Positions 48,737 to 59,140 are shown, counted from the first letter of the stretch. The stretch is 64,000 nucleotides of DNA from Mesobacterium_A hydrothermale (GCF_035818635.1 NZ_JAYLLH010000011.1:1-64000), one strand, 5' to 3'. The notes: generated by a model from the letters alone, not told the origin. Numbers and translations are program-made.

Positions 48737-49471
48737 TTATTCCCTGTTGTGGAACCGCGCCGCCCGCGATGCAAGGGGCGCAACCGTCGCGGTCATCGCC
48801 TTCGCGTCGGGATTCGAGGCAACGCTTACCTCTTTTGCAGGTAGGCTGGCCACCTCGGCCGCAACCGCTTGGCTCATGCAGGCCAAGAATAGCGGTGCAT
48901 CGCCGCGAAAGCCCGCTGCGAACAGAGCGGCAGTGCGCGGCGAAAACAGCGGCACCACGATCGGCGTATCTCCGCTCAGAACATCTTGCGCCTGTTGGCT
49001 CAGGCCGAGGGCGCGTTGGTCATAGATCGGTGCGCTGTCGGTTTGTACGTTTGCAGCGGTCAAACGTACGGAAACGTCACCGCGCGTGTGGGTGCCGTGC
49101 AAATGTATCAAGCGCTGCCCCGCCGCCCGTTCACACACAAGGCGCACCAGATCGTCGGCATCACCATTGGCGGACAGGGCGACAAAACCCGCCTCGGTCG
49201 CTGCGCGGGCGGTGGCTGCGCCAACGGTGAAACAGGTCAGCCCCGCTGCGTGCCCCCCAAGTGCGCGAAACGCCGCGACAGCGTGAGCCGAGGTCAGGAT
49301 CACCCCGTCATATGCCCGCAGATCGGGCAGGGGGCCGGTCACCTCGGTTTCGATCAGCGGCGAAATCACAAGCCGCAAGCCGTCGCGGGTGTCCTTCGGC
49401 AGGCCCTGCCAGAATCGCTGTCCTGCCGCTTCCGGGCGGGTCATCAAGAGATAGGGGCGTGTATCGAACAT
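48737..49471 (-). CDS. hemD: uroporphyrinogen-III synthase
   Basis: A 244-residue HemD, which cyclises hydroxymethylbilane to uroporphyrinogen III in haem and cobalamin synthesis. Sequence conservation in this family is low. Supporting segments are PYLLMTRPEAAGQRFWQGLP, ILTSAHAVAAFRALGG and LFSPRTAALFAA, plus the neighbours mic60 and hemY. The start at 49471 is a reasonable ATG, but the ribosome-binding site is weak; the reading frame stays open upstream antisense to tsaD, which is not coding. It is divergent from tsaD by 72 bp. Confidence 0.85.
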   Translation of the reverse strand: MFDTRPYLLMTRPEAAGQRFWQGLPKDTRDGLRLVISPLIETEVTGPLPDLRAYDGVILTSAHAVAAFRALGGHAAGLTCFTVGAATARAATEAGFVALSANGDADDLVRLVCERAAGQRLIHLHGTHTRGDVSVRLTAANVQTDSAPIYDQRALGLSQQAQDVLSGDTPIVVPLFSPRTAALFAAGFRGDAPLFLACMSQAVAAEVASLPAKEVSVASNPDAKAMTATVAPLASRAARFHNRE

Positions 49472-49543
49472 GGTCTTGCCGGGATTGTCGGGCCTTCGGT
49501 CCGGTGGTACCCCGTCAGTCATCATGAACGCAACGGTTTGGCG

Positions 49544-50626
49544 ATGAACGCAGAGTTGACAATCCTCGGGCTGGAAAGCAGCTGCGACGATACCGCCGCG
49601 GCGGTTGTGCGCGGGCGCGATGTCCTGTCGTCCGTGGTCTGGGGCCAGACCGAATTGCACAGCGCCTTTGGCGGCGTGGTGCCGGAACTGGCCGCGCGGG
49701 CCCATGCCGAAAAGATCGACCTGTGCGTGGCCGAGGCGCTGGATCGCGCCGAACTGACGTTGCGCGATGTCGACGCCATTGCTGTGACCGCCGGACCGGG
49801 ACTGATCGGCGGGGTGCTGTCGGGTGTGATGTGCGCCAAGGGGCTGTCGGCGGGGTCGGGCAAACCGTTGGTGGGTGTGAACCACCTTGCGGGCCATGCG
49901 CTGACCCCGCGGCTGACGGACAGTCTGCCCTTCCCTTATCTGATGCTGCTGGTGTCGGGCGGGCATTGCCAGTTTCTTCTGGTGCGCGGCCCGCAGGCAT
50001 TTGAACGCCTGGGCGGTACGATCGACGACGCCCCGGGCGAGGCATTCGACAAGACCGCGCGTCTGCTGGGCCTGCCTCAGCCCGGTGGCCCCTCGGTCGA
50101 GGCAGAGGCCAGGACGGGCGACCCCAAGCGGTTTGCCTTTCCGCGTCCGCTGCTGGACCGGCCCGGTTGCGACATGTCCTTTTCCGGGTTGAAAACCGCG
50201 TTGCTGCGCCAGCGTGACTCGCTGATCGCGGATCAGGGTGGGCTGACACGGCAGGACCGGGCGGACATGTGCGCCGGCTTTCAAGCTGCGGTCAGCGATG
50301 TCTTGCAGGAAAAGACCCGGCGCGCGTTGGATATCTACCTTTCGCATGACCCTGTCTGCCCGGGATTTGCGATCGCCGGGGGCGTGGCGGCGAACCAGGG
50401 CATTCGGGCTGCGCTGACCGGACTGTGCGCGCAACATGGCGTGAACTTTGTTGCGCCGCCGCTGGCACTTTGCACCGACAACGCGGCCATGATTGCCTAT
50501 GCCGGGGCAGAGCTTTTCGCGCTGGGGCAGCGCGATGACATGACCTTGCAGGCACACCCGCGCTGGCCGCTGGACAAATCCGCAGCCCCGCTGCTGGGGT
50601 CGGGCAAGAAGGGGGCCAAGGCATGA
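49544..50626 (+). CDS. tsaD: tRNA threonylcarbamoyladenosine transferase TsaD
   Basis: A 360-residue essential enzyme that transfers the threonylcarbamoyl group to A37 of ANN-decoding tRNAs, working with TsaB, TsaC and TsaE. Motifs are clear: ESSCDDTAAAVV near the N-terminus, the metal-binding histidines in NHLAGHAL, LVSGGHCQFLLV, and IAGGVAANQGIRAAL near the C-terminus. Start at 49544; an earlier out-of-frame ATG at 49524 makes a 7-codon frame that ends across this start. Overlaps gpsA by 4 bp. TsaE is also in this window (60760). Confidence 0.96.
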   Translation: MNAELTILGLESSCDDTAAAVVRGRDVLSSVVWGQTELHSAFGGVVPELAARAHAEKIDLCVAEALDRAELTLRDVDAIAVTAGPGLIGGVLSGVMCAKGLSAGSGKPLVGVNHLAGHALTPRLTDSLPFPYLMLLVSGGHCQFLLVRGPQAFERLGGTIDDAPGEAFDKTARLLGLPQPGGPSVEAEARTGDPKRFAFPRPLLDRPGCDMSFSGLKTALLRQRDSLIADQGGLTRQDRADMCAGFQAAVSDVLQEKTRRALDIYLSHDPVCPGFAIAGGVAANQGIRAALTGLCAQHGVNFVAPPLALCTDNAAMIAYAGAELFALGQRDDMTLQAHPRWPLDKSAAPLLGSGKKGAKA

Positions 50627-51579
50627 GCATCGCCATTCTGGGTGCCGGGGCCTTCGGCACCGCGCTGGCCGTGGCGCTGGGCCAGGACCGCCCGGTGACT
50701 CTGTGGGGCCGGGACGTGCAGGCGCTGCGCGTCACCCGCCAAACGCCACGCCTGCCCGGTGTGTTCCTGCCCGACGGCGTGACCGTCACCGCCGACCTGG
50801 AGCGGGCCTTGGACGCGGCTGCACTCTTGCTCTCGATGCCGATGCAAAGCCTCATGGGATTTGCAGAGACCATCCGTCGTCCCCTGACCGGCAAGGCGCT
50901 TGTCGCGTGTTGCAAGGGCATCGACCTGACCACATTGCAAGGCCCGTCGGCCATTCTCGGCGCGCGCTGGCCCGAGGCCACACCCGCAATTCTGACCGGT
51001 CCCAGCTTTGCCGCCGATATTGCGCGCGGCCTGCCCACAGCGCTGACGCTGGCCTGTGCTGACGATGTGTTGGGCCAGAGGCTGCAACGCGAACTTTCGA
51101 CCCAGACTTTGCGCCTGTATCGCAGCACCGATGTCATCGGCGCGGAGCTGGGGGGCGCACTGAAGAACGTGATCGCCATCGCCTGCGGTGTGACCATCGG
51201 GGCCGGGCTGGGTGACAGCGCTCGTGCGGCGCTGATGACTCGCGGGTTTGCCGAAATGGCCCGCTATGCCCGCCATCGGGGTGCCGATCCGGCAACATTG
51301 GCAGGGCTGTCGGGGTTGGGCGACCTGGCGCTGACCTGCACGTCTGATCTGTCGCGAAACTATCGGTTCGGCCTGTCGATTGGACGCAAGGAAGGCTTTG
51401 ACTCCAGCGTAACCGTCGAAGGGGCCGCCACCGCCCGTGCCCTGGCCGCAATCGCCAGCGATCACGGCCTGTCGCTTCCGATTACGCAGGCTGTGGCCGC
51501 ACTGGTTGAATCCCGCGCGACCGTCGATGCTGTATTGCACGATCTATTGTCCCGACCCCTGAAGGAGGAAACCCGATGA
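50623..51579 (+). CDS. gpsA: glycerol-3-phosphate dehydrogenase (NAD(P)+)
   Basis: A 318-residue enzyme making sn-glycerol 3-phosphate for phospholipids. The N-terminal nucleotide-binding motif is ILGAGAFGTALAVALG. The catalytic region includes ELGGALKNVIAIACGVTIGA with the active-site lysine, and TRGFAEMARYA and GLSGLGDLALTCTSDLSRN follow. It overlaps both tsaD and the yciI gene by 4 bp, so the string is one transcriptional unit. Confidence 0.97.
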   Translation: MSIAILGAGAFGTALAVALGQDRPVTLWGRDVQALRVTRQTPRLPGVFLPDGVTVTADLERALDAAALLLSMPMQSLMGFAETIRRPLTGKALVACCKGIDLTTLQGPSAILGARWPEATPAILTGPSFAADIARGLPTALTLACADDVLGQRLQRELSTQTLRLYRSTDVIGAELGGALKNVIAIACGVTIGAGLGDSARAALMTRGFAEMARYARHRGADPATLAGLSGLGDLALTCTSDLSRNYRFGLSIGRKEGFDSSVTVEGAATARALAAIASDHGLSLPITQAVAALVESRATVDAVLHDLLSRPLKEETR

Positions 51580-51848
51580 AAATTGCGCTGATCGCCAAGG
51601 ACAAACCCGGTGCGCTGGACATTCGCAAGGCAAACCGGACGGACCATCTGGCCTATATCGAGGCGACGGGCGTCGTCGCCCAGGCTGGTCCACTGCTGGA
51701 CGGCGCCGGGGAAATGTGCGGCTCTCTTGTCATCCTTGAGGTTGCGGACATGGCGGCGGGCGAGGCTTGGGCTGCGAATGATCCCTATGCAAAGGCGGGA
51801 CTGTTCGACAGTGTCGAACTGATCGCGTGGAAACAGGTGATTGGCTGA
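51576..51848 (+). CDS. YciI-family protein
   Basis: A 90-residue YciI-like protein, a small ferredoxin-like fold (alpha-beta barrel related). Recognisable segments are LIAKDKPGALDIRKANRTDH and HLAYIEATGVVAQAGPLLD, with the conserved His in RTDHLAYI. The function of the family is uncertain. It overlaps gpsA by 4 bp, and its stop overlaps the next start (TGATG). Confidence 0.9.
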   Translation: MKIALIAKDKPGALDIRKANRTDHLAYIEATGVVAQAGPLLDGAGEMCGSLVILEVADMAAGEAWAANDPYAKAGLFDSVELIAWKQVIG

Positions 51849-52267
51849 TGCGCTACTGGCTTTTCAAGTCTGAACCGTCGACCTGGGGCTGGAACGACCA
51901 ACTGGCCAAGGGGGACACGGGCGAAGAGTGGAACGGCGTGCGCAATTACCAGGCGCGCAATTTCATGCGTGAAATGGCGCTGGGGGATCGCGGGTTCTTT
52001 TATCATTCGCAAAAGGAACGTGCCGTTGTCGGGATCGTCGAGGTCTGCGCGACCTCGCATCCCGACAGCACCACCGACGACCCGCGCTGGGACTGTGTGG
52101 ATATCAAGGCCGTGGTCTCGGTGAACGCCCCGGTCACGCTGGACCAGATCAAGGCCGATCCGGAACTGGCAGACATGGTGCTGGTGAAGAACTCGCGCCT
52201 GTCGGTTCAGCCGGTGACCGAGGCCGAGTGGCAGCGGATCTGCGCGCTGGCGGGCGTTGACGCCTGA
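51848..52267 (+). CDS. EVE-domain protein
   Basis: A 139-residue single-domain EVE protein (PUA-like fold). The signatures YWLFKSEPSTWGWNDQ, WNGVRNYQARNFMREM and GDRGFFYHSQKERAVVGIVE are clear. EVE domains bind modified bases in nucleic acids; stand-alone bacterial forms are often next to yciI, as here. The start at 51848 overlaps the preceding stop. Confidence 0.92.
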   Translation: MRYWLFKSEPSTWGWNDQLAKGDTGEEWNGVRNYQARNFMREMALGDRGFFYHSQKERAVVGIVEVCATSHPDSTTDDPRWDCVDIKAVVSVNAPVTLDQIKADPELADMVLVKNSRLSVQPVTEAEWQRICALAGVDA

Positions 52268-52336
52268 CTTTCCCCTGTGCCCGCACGTCGCTTTGTTGCA
52301 AACTGCGGCGGAATGACGCGCAGACGGAGAGAAAGA

Positions 52337-52732
52337 ATGGAAACCGTGAAAGTCTTGGTCGCGGCGGCGGCCTCTTGGGTGTGGGGGGCGGTCTGGTATA
52401 TGACGCTGTCAAAACCCTGGCTGCGGGCAGCGGGGATCGAATGCGACCCCGATGGCAAACCGGTTGGCGGCAGCAGCCCGGCGCCCTTCATTCTTTCGGC
52501 CCTGTGCATGGTGCTTGTGGCAGGAATGATGCGGCATATGCTGACCATGTCGGGGATCACGACCGTTGGCGGCGCGATGGTGACCGGGGCCGGCATCGGG
52601 CTGTTTTTCATCGCACCCTGGACGATGATCAACAATGCTTACGGCATGCGCCCGTTTACGCTGACCTTGATTGATGGTGGCTATGCGGTGGCGGGCTGCA
52701 CGATCATGGGTCTGGTGCTGGCGCTGTTCTGA
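52337..52732 (+). CDS. DUF1761-family membrane protein
   Basis: A 131-residue protein with four membrane helices and the typical N-terminus VAAAASWVWGAVWYMTLSKP. The start at 52337 is supported by GGAGAGAAAG. Function unknown. It stands 70 bp after the EVE gene and is followed by a hairpin pointing both ways. Confidence 0.8.
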   Translation: METVKVLVAAAASWVWGAVWYMTLSKPWLRAAGIECDPDGKPVGGSSPAPFILSALCMVLVAGMMRHMLTMSGITTVGGAMVTGAGIGLFFIAPWTMINNAYGMRPFTLTLIDGGYAVAGCTIMGLVLALF

Positions 52733-52898
52733 GGGCGGGTCAGGGTCCCGACAGGATCGCCGGGACCCGTCTTACCCCGGCGCTCCCACAGCACCACACG
52801 GCAATCTGGTTTCTGTCCGGCCATCCTGGCTTGGGGTCAGACTAGCCCGGATCGTGCCTGATCCCAAGAAAATAGCTTTTAAAATCCAATCGATAATA

Positions 52899-52929
52899 AA
52901 ACGGCCCCCGGTTGATCCAGGGGCCGTTT
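52899..52929. terminator. bidirectional terminator
   Basis: AAACGGCCCC / GGGGCCGTTT stem with an 11-base loop. A-rich and T-rich flanks on both sides make it suitable for ending the DUF1761 transcript on the plus strand and the DUF2853 transcript on the minus strand. Confidence 0.85.
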
Positions 52930-52950
52930 CGGAAAACATCGGGGCAGAGC

Positions 52951-53292
52951 TCAGCCGTAAACGGCTTCTTTGCCGAAGTGCTTGACCAGCAGATAGTAGA
53001 ACACCGCGCGGTACTTGTTGCGCTCGGACCGGCCATAGGTTTCCACGGTTGCGTTGATCGCATCCATCAACTCGGGGCCATCGGCCAAGCCCAGCTTCTT
53101 GATCAGGAAGTTGTTCTTGACGGTTTCCAGTTCGCTGTCCTGGCTGGCGGCCACGGTCGAGGCATCGTCGTTGTAGATCGACGGGCCGCAGCCGATGGTG
53201 ACCTTGGTCAACAGGTCCATATCGGGTTCCATGCCGCACTTGTTGCGCAGGTCATCGGCATATTTGGCGATCAGTTCGTCACGCTTTCCCAT
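52951..53292 (-). CDS. DUF2853-family protein
   Basis: A 113-residue all-helical soluble protein. Characteristic stretches are KRDELIAKYADDLRNKCG, MDLLTKVTIGCGPSIYNDDA and AINATVETYGRSERNKYRAV, matching DUF2853. Function unknown. The ATG at 53292 has GGTGGGAG upstream. It lies ~200 bp after ahcY on the same strand. Confidence 0.8.
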   Translation of the reverse strand: MGKRDELIAKYADDLRNKCGMEPDMDLLTKVTIGCGPSIYNDDASTVAASQDSELETVKNNFLIKKLGLADGPELMDAINATVETYGRSERNKYRAVFYYLLVKHFGKEAVYG

Positions 53293-53490
53293 CTTGAGCT
53301 CCCACCTTTGTCTTGTTCCGGGGCGGCCAACCTTGGCCTTGGGCCGAATCGTAAGCCCTGAGAACGCGAAGACAAAGGGGAAAATGCGCACGGTGCTTGC
53401 TTGCCCTTGGGTCAGGCGGGGCGCCAAACGGACAGCGCCCCGCCGGATCGTCCAGGCGGGGCGCTGCGGCCTCGGGGAACTGTCGCAGGA

Positions 53491-54882
<1,392 letters not shown>

Positions 54883-55127
54883 TGTCGGCTCCTAATCTGT
54901 GAATTGGGCGGGTCTTTAGCACCCCAGACATTAACGAGCAATGATGCCGGACGCGGACAGTCGCAAGACCGCCGATCGGGCTCTGGCTGTGCCTGCCGTA
55001 TCTTCGGTTTCCGATCATGTAGTCCGGATGCCTGTTGTCTGCCATGCAGGTTTGGCAGAATGGTTGATCCGCCGCCGACAAGGCGATAGCCCTTGGCGCA
55101 AAGATGGATTTCCGGAAAGGTCTGACC

Positions 55128-55721
55128 GTGGCAACCATGCCCCGAGCCTGGCAACGAATGCTCTCTGGCCGCAGGCTGGACCTGCTGGACCCGACCCCTG
55201 TAGATATCGAGATCGAGGATATCGCCCACGGTCTTGCCTTCGTGGCGCGTTGGAACGGGCAGACCTTTGGCGACTATCCCTATTCCGTTGCCGAACATTC
55301 GCTTCTGGTCGAGGCGCTGTTTGCCCGCATGTGCCCAACAGCCACGACGCAAGACCGGCTGGCCGCGCTGCTGCATGACGCACCGGAATATGTCATTGGC
55401 GACATGATTTCCCCTGTAAAGGCTGCTGTCGGGCCGGAGTATGGCAAGCTGGACGAACGTCTGACGGCAGCGATCCACATCCGGTTCGGCCTGCCTGCCG
55501 TGACACCCGCGAAGCTGAAGAAGCAGATCAAGAAGGCCGACCGCGTCAGCGCCTGGATGGAGGCGACGCAGATCGCAGGTTTTACCGTGGCCGAGGCGGA
55601 CAAATTCTTTGGCGCCCCCGACCGTGCCCTGATCGCCGGGCTGGACATTCATCTGCGCCCCCCGGTCGAGGTGCGGCGTGATTTCACCCGGCGCCACGCT
55701 TCACTGATGGGACAGCTATGA
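55128..55721 (+). CDS. HD-domain phosphohydrolase (YfbR-like)
   Basis: A 197-residue HD-superfamily protein. Metal-binding residues are visible in SVAEHSLLV and AALLHDAPEYVIGD. Nearest relatives are 5'-nucleotidase-like hydrolases (YfbR type). The GTG at 55128 is chosen because GGAAAGG lies seven bases upstream; ATGs at 55104 and 55137 are alternatives with poorer spacing. It overlaps the following acetyltransferase gene by 4 bp. Confidence 0.82.
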   Translation: MATMPRAWQRMLSGRRLDLLDPTPVDIEIEDIAHGLAFVARWNGQTFGDYPYSVAEHSLLVEALFARMCPTATTQDRLAALLHDAPEYVIGDMISPVKAAVGPEYGKLDERLTAAIHIRFGLPAVTPAKLKKQIKKADRVSAWMEATQIAGFTVAEADKFFGAPDRALIAGLDIHLRPPVEVRRDFTRRHASLMGQL

Positions 55722-56203
55722 TCACCATTCGTCGCGCCACCCAGCTGGATACACGCCAGATGGCGGAACTCCTGAACCAGATCATCGACGCCGGTGGCAC
55801 CACCGCGATCACTCAGCCGGTCACGCGCGACGCCTTGTGGCAATGAGTGCAGTCCGGCGGCGCAGGCTCGGCCTGGCATGTTGCCGAAGACCGCGATGGT
55901 GCCATCCTTGGTTTTCAGTGGGTCGCACCAAACCCCGACCTGCCGCCGGACGCCTGTGAAATCGCCACCTTCGTCCAGACCGGCAAGACCGGGCTCGGCA
56001 CGGGCTCTCGCTTGTTCGAGACAACGAAATCCGTGGCACGCGCGCTTGGCTACGACTGGATCAGTGCTGAAATCCGCGCCGACAATTCCGGTGGGCTGGC
56101 CTATTACCAAAGCCGCGGTTTCGAAGACTATGGTCGCCGTAACGGCGTGGTCCTGGCGGACGGGCTGACAGTGGACAAGGTGCTGAAACGCTTCGACCTC
56201 TAA
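55718..56203 (+). pseudogene. GNAT acetyltransferase gene interrupted by an in-frame TGA
   Basis: Encodes a GNAT-family N-acetyltransferase in one frame except for a TGA at codon 43 (55844-55846). The first 42 codons begin MITIRRATQLDTRQMAELLN and overlap the HD gene stop. After the TGA the frame continues at once with GTG and the rest of the domain (AWHVAEDRDGAILGFQWVAP, then the acetyl-CoA motif TGKTGLGTGSRLFE and YYQSRGFEDYGR). A TGG to TGA change would explain it. TGAGTG could allow a restart that makes the C-terminal 119 residues, but these lack the first strand and helix. Confidence 0.85.
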
Positions 56204-56362
56204 GCGTTCCGTTCGGCCCAAGGCGTGACGCCCCCGCGCCAGAGCGGCAGTCACTCCAACGGCCAATGCCAGGCCGCGTCTATGGCAGCGAGGGGCTGGT
56301 CACCAGGAATAGCAGGTCCCTGCCATAAGCCTCGCGCAGGCAAAGGTTTTCAGGGTCGGTAG

Positions 56363-56917
56363 TCAGCGCGGGCTGCGCTTGGCAAGAATGCGCTGCAGTG
56401 TGCGGCGGTGCATGTTCAGACGCCGCGCGGTTTCGCTGACGTTGCGGTCGCACAATTCGTACACCCGCTGAATATGCTCCCAACGCACACGGTCCGCACT
56501 CATCGGGTTTTCCGGTGGCGGCGGCATTTCTTCGCCCGTTGCAAGCAAGGCATTGGTGATATCGGTCGCATCGGCAGGTTTCGACAGGTAATCGGTGGCA
56601 CCGATCTTGACCGCAGCAACGGCGGTGGCAATCGCGCCATATCCGGTCAGCACGACAATGCGGCTGTCGGGGCGTTTTTCACGCAGCACTTCGACCACGT
56701 CCAACCCGTTGCCATCCTCAAGCCGCAGGTCAACGACGGCAAAGGCCGGGGGACGGGCTGTGGCAATGGCCTTGCCGGCGGCGACGGAACCAGCCATTTC
56801 CACTTCGAAACCGCGCTTTTCCATGGCCTTCGCCAACCGGCGCAGGAACGGTTCGTCGTCATCTACCAAAAGCAGGGTCTTGTCTTCGCCAATGTCGTCC
56901 AGAGTGCGCTCGGCCAC
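56363..56917 (-). CDS. regA: redox response regulator RegA (PrrA/ActR)
   Basis: A 184-residue response regulator of the RegB-RegA system, which senses aerobic-to-anaerobic shifts. The receiver domain has Asp63 in VVDLRLEDG and Lys113 in LSKPAD; the Pro-rich linker (EEMPPPPENP) leads to a Fis-type helix-turn-helix (NVSETARRLNMHRRTLQRIL). RegA in relatives controls CO2 fixation, respiration and photosynthesis genes. It starts at a GTG with GGGAGG upstream and lies ~80 bp downstream of senC on the same strand. Confidence 0.96.
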   Translation of the reverse strand: MAERTLDDIGEDKTLLLVDDDEPFLRRLAKAMEKRGFEVEMAGSVAAGKAIATARPPAFAVVDLRLEDGNGLDVVEVLREKRPDSRIVVLTGYGAIATAVAAVKIGATDYLSKPADATDITNALLATGEEMPPPPENPMSADRVRWEHIQRVYELCDRNVSETARRLNMHRRTLQRILAKRSPR

Positions 56918-56995
56918 CAGGTTTCCTCCCCGCCGCGTCTGTTTGACACAGTTCTTTATCCTGTGATGCCGATCCCGTCAAACCACTAGCGTGGG

Positions 56996-57616
56996 TCAGC
57001 TTTTTTCGACGAAACAAGCCACCTTGTCGGCCATCTGCTCTGGCGTCAGTTCGCGCCGGAAAAACTCGACGAACCCGTATTCGGGGAAGACCAGATAGGT
57101 AAAGGTCGAATGGTCGACCAGGTAATATTCCTCGTCAGGATCCTGAACCTTGAAATAGGTGCGATACGCCTGGCTTGCGGCCTTGACCTGTTCCGGGCTG
57201 CCGGTCAGCCCGATCATGCGCTCATGCATGTTTTGGGCGAAATCGCCGACCACTTCGGGCGTGTCACGCTTCGGATCGATCGAGATGAAAACCGGCGTCA
57301 CCATCACGCCGCGATCTTCCAGGATATCGACTGCCTCGACGTTGCGGGCATTGTCCAGCGGGCAGACGTCAGGGCAATAGGTATAGCCGAAATACAGCAG
57401 CGTCGGCCCGGTGATCACATCCTTGTCGGTTACGGTTTTCCCGGCCGCGTTCACCAGCGTGAAGGGCCCGCCGATCGTTTCGCTTCCTCCCGCGATCTTG
57501 CCGGTCCGGCATTGTGCGAACCGGTCGGCATCCGGCGCCGGGCGCGACACGTACCAGACGCCGCCCAACAGGGCTGCTACGGCGACTGCCCCGGCGATTG
57601 CTGCGAATTTGACCAT
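56996..57616 (-). CDS. senC: SCO1/SenC copper chaperone
   Basis: A 206-residue membrane-anchored thioredoxin-fold protein that delivers copper to cytochrome oxidase CuA or CuB sites. A single N-terminal helix is followed by the copper-binding CPDVC (Cys81 and Cys85) and a later His in YLVDHSTFTY. The start at 57616 has GGAGG upstream; a longer frame adds nine residues without support. Located between divergent regB and regA, the conserved order in Rhodobacterales. Confidence 0.94.
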   Translation of the reverse strand: MVKFAAIAGAVAVAALLGGVWYVSRPAPDADRFAQCRTGKIAGGSETIGGPFTLVNAAGKTVTDKDVITGPTLLYFGYTYCPDVCPLDNARNVEAVDILEDRGVMVTPVFISIDPKRDTPEVVGDFAQNMHERMIGLTGSPEQVKAASQAYRTYFKVQDPDEEYYLVDHSTFTYLVFPEYGFVEFFRRELTPEQMADKVACFVEKS

Positions 57617-57725
57617 GTCGGTTCCTCCTGTTCGTTTCGTCACCGCCGCACCGGAATGCGTTGCGCGTGTTCACCGGGACACCTAACAATTGAAACCACG
57701 GGCGCAAGGGGGTGAATGAGCGCAG

Positions 57726-59117
57726 ATGTCTGACACCGAATACGGGCTGCTGAACGAACAGAACCGCACGCACTGGATCCGGTTGCGCACGATGATCCTG
57801 CTGCGTTGGTTTGCCATTGTCGGTCAGTTGTCCGCGTTGATCGTGGCGCAGAGGGTCTACAACCTTCAACTGGAATTCGGCCTGTGCTTCCTGGCGGTGG
57901 GGGTGTCGGTCGCGGGCAACCTGATCGCGATCTTCGTATTCCCGGAAAACAAGCGCCTGTCGGAATCCGAGAATTTCATGATGGTCCTGTTCGACCTCTT
58001 GCAGCTGTGTTTCCTGCTGTTTCTGACCGGCGGTCTGCACAACCCGTTCTCGCTTCTGGTGCTTGGGCCTGTCACGGTGTCGGCGGCGGTGCTGCGGTTG
58101 CGGTCAGCGATATTCCTGGGGCTGACGGCCTTTGTCCTGATCACGGTCATGGTGTTTTTTCACTTGCCGCTGATGACCGAAGACGGGTTTGTCCTGCGTA
58201 TCCCGACCGTCTTCGTCTTTGGTCAATGGGCGGCAATTTCTATCGCCCTTGTGTTTATCTCGCTTTACGCGCGGCGGATCACGCGGGAAATGCACTCGAT
58301 GGCTGATGCGCTGACGGCAACACAGATGGCGCTGGCCCGGGCGCAGAAGCTGAACGATCTCGGCGGGGTCGTTGCCGCCGCCGCGCATGAACTCGGTACG
58401 CCGCTGGCAACGATCAAGCTGACGGCGTCAGAGCTGATCGAGGACCTGCAAGACCGGCCTGATCTGGCCGATGATGCGCGGCTGATCGGCGAACAGACCG
58501 ACCGTTGCCGCGATATCCTGCGGTCGATGGGGCGGGCGGGCAAGGATGACCTGCATATGCGCCAGGCCCCGCTGTCAGAGGTGCTGCGAGAAGCCGCCGA
58601 ACCGCACCAGATGCGCGGCAAAGAGATCCTCTTTGAAGAAGGCCCAAGCCATGGTGCCGACCTGGCCCAGCCCCAGATCCTGCGCCGCCCTGAAATCATC
58701 CACGGACTGCGCAACCTGGTGCAGAATGCCGTGGACTTCGCCCGTAGCCGCGTCTGGGTCGAAGCGCTGTGGACCGAAGACCATATCTCGGTGCGGATCG
58801 TGGACGATGGTCGCGGCTATCCCCCGCACCTGATCGGACGGATTGGCGATCCGTTCGTACGAACCCGCCGGTCCGAAAAGGACAAGGGCCTGCGGCCGGA
58901 ATACGAAGGCATGGGGCTTGGACTGTTCATCGCCAAGACGCTGCTGGAACGCAGCGGCGCAGAGCTGAGTTTTGCCAACGGATCCGATCCTTACGTGACC
59001 AAGAAATCGAACATCGAAAAACGCGGTGCGATTGTCGAAGTCGTGTGGCCACGCGCCCAGATCGTGCCGCAGGATACGCCCGGTGGGCTTGGGGAGAACC
59101 AGAGGTTCGAGCCGTGA
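57726..59117 (+). CDS. regB: redox sensor kinase RegB (PrrB)
   Basis: A 463-residue membrane histidine kinase. Six N-terminal helices contain the quinone-binding heptapeptide GGLHNPF (residues 102-108). The H-box is AAAHELGTPLAT with His221, and the redox-active cysteine is Cys261 in TDRCRDIL. The ATPase domain (VDDGRGYPPHLIGRIGDPFV, GMGLGLFIAKTLLERSGAEL) is complete. It phosphorylates RegA and responds to the redox state of the ubiquinone pool and to oxygen. Confidence 0.96.
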   Translation: MSDTEYGLLNEQNRTHWIRLRTMILLRWFAIVGQLSALIVAQRVYNLQLEFGLCFLAVGVSVAGNLIAIFVFPENKRLSESENFMMVLFDLLQLCFLLFLTGGLHNPFSLLVLGPVTVSAAVLRLRSAIFLGLTAFVLITVMVFFHLPLMTEDGFVLRIPTVFVFGQWAAISIALVFISLYARRITREMHSMADALTATQMALARAQKLNDLGGVVAAAAHELGTPLATIKLTASELIEDLQDRPDLADDARLIGEQTDRCRDILRSMGRAGKDDLHMRQAPLSEVLREAAEPHQMRGKEILFEEGPSHGADLAQPQILRRPEIIHGLRNLVQNAVDFARSRVWVEALWTEDHISVRIVDDGRGYPPHLIGRIGDPFVRTRRSEKDKGLRPEYEGMGLGLFIAKTLLERSGAELSFANGSDPYVTKKSNIEKRGAIVEVVWPRAQIVPQDTPGGLGENQRFEP

Positions 59118-59140
59118 AATTCACCTCTGGGTTGTTTTTA

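Noticed and set aside
49472..50557. N-terminal extension of the hemD frame into the tsaD region
   Set aside because: The extension is antisense to tsaD, is rich in Arg/Gln/His/Pro, and lacks any domain. The HemD domain is complete from 49471.
54883..55103. Possible SAH or SAM riboswitch before ahcY
   Set aside because: I looked for the conserved cores and long stems in the minus-strand leader and found none; only an ordinary AGGAG ribosome-binding site is visible.
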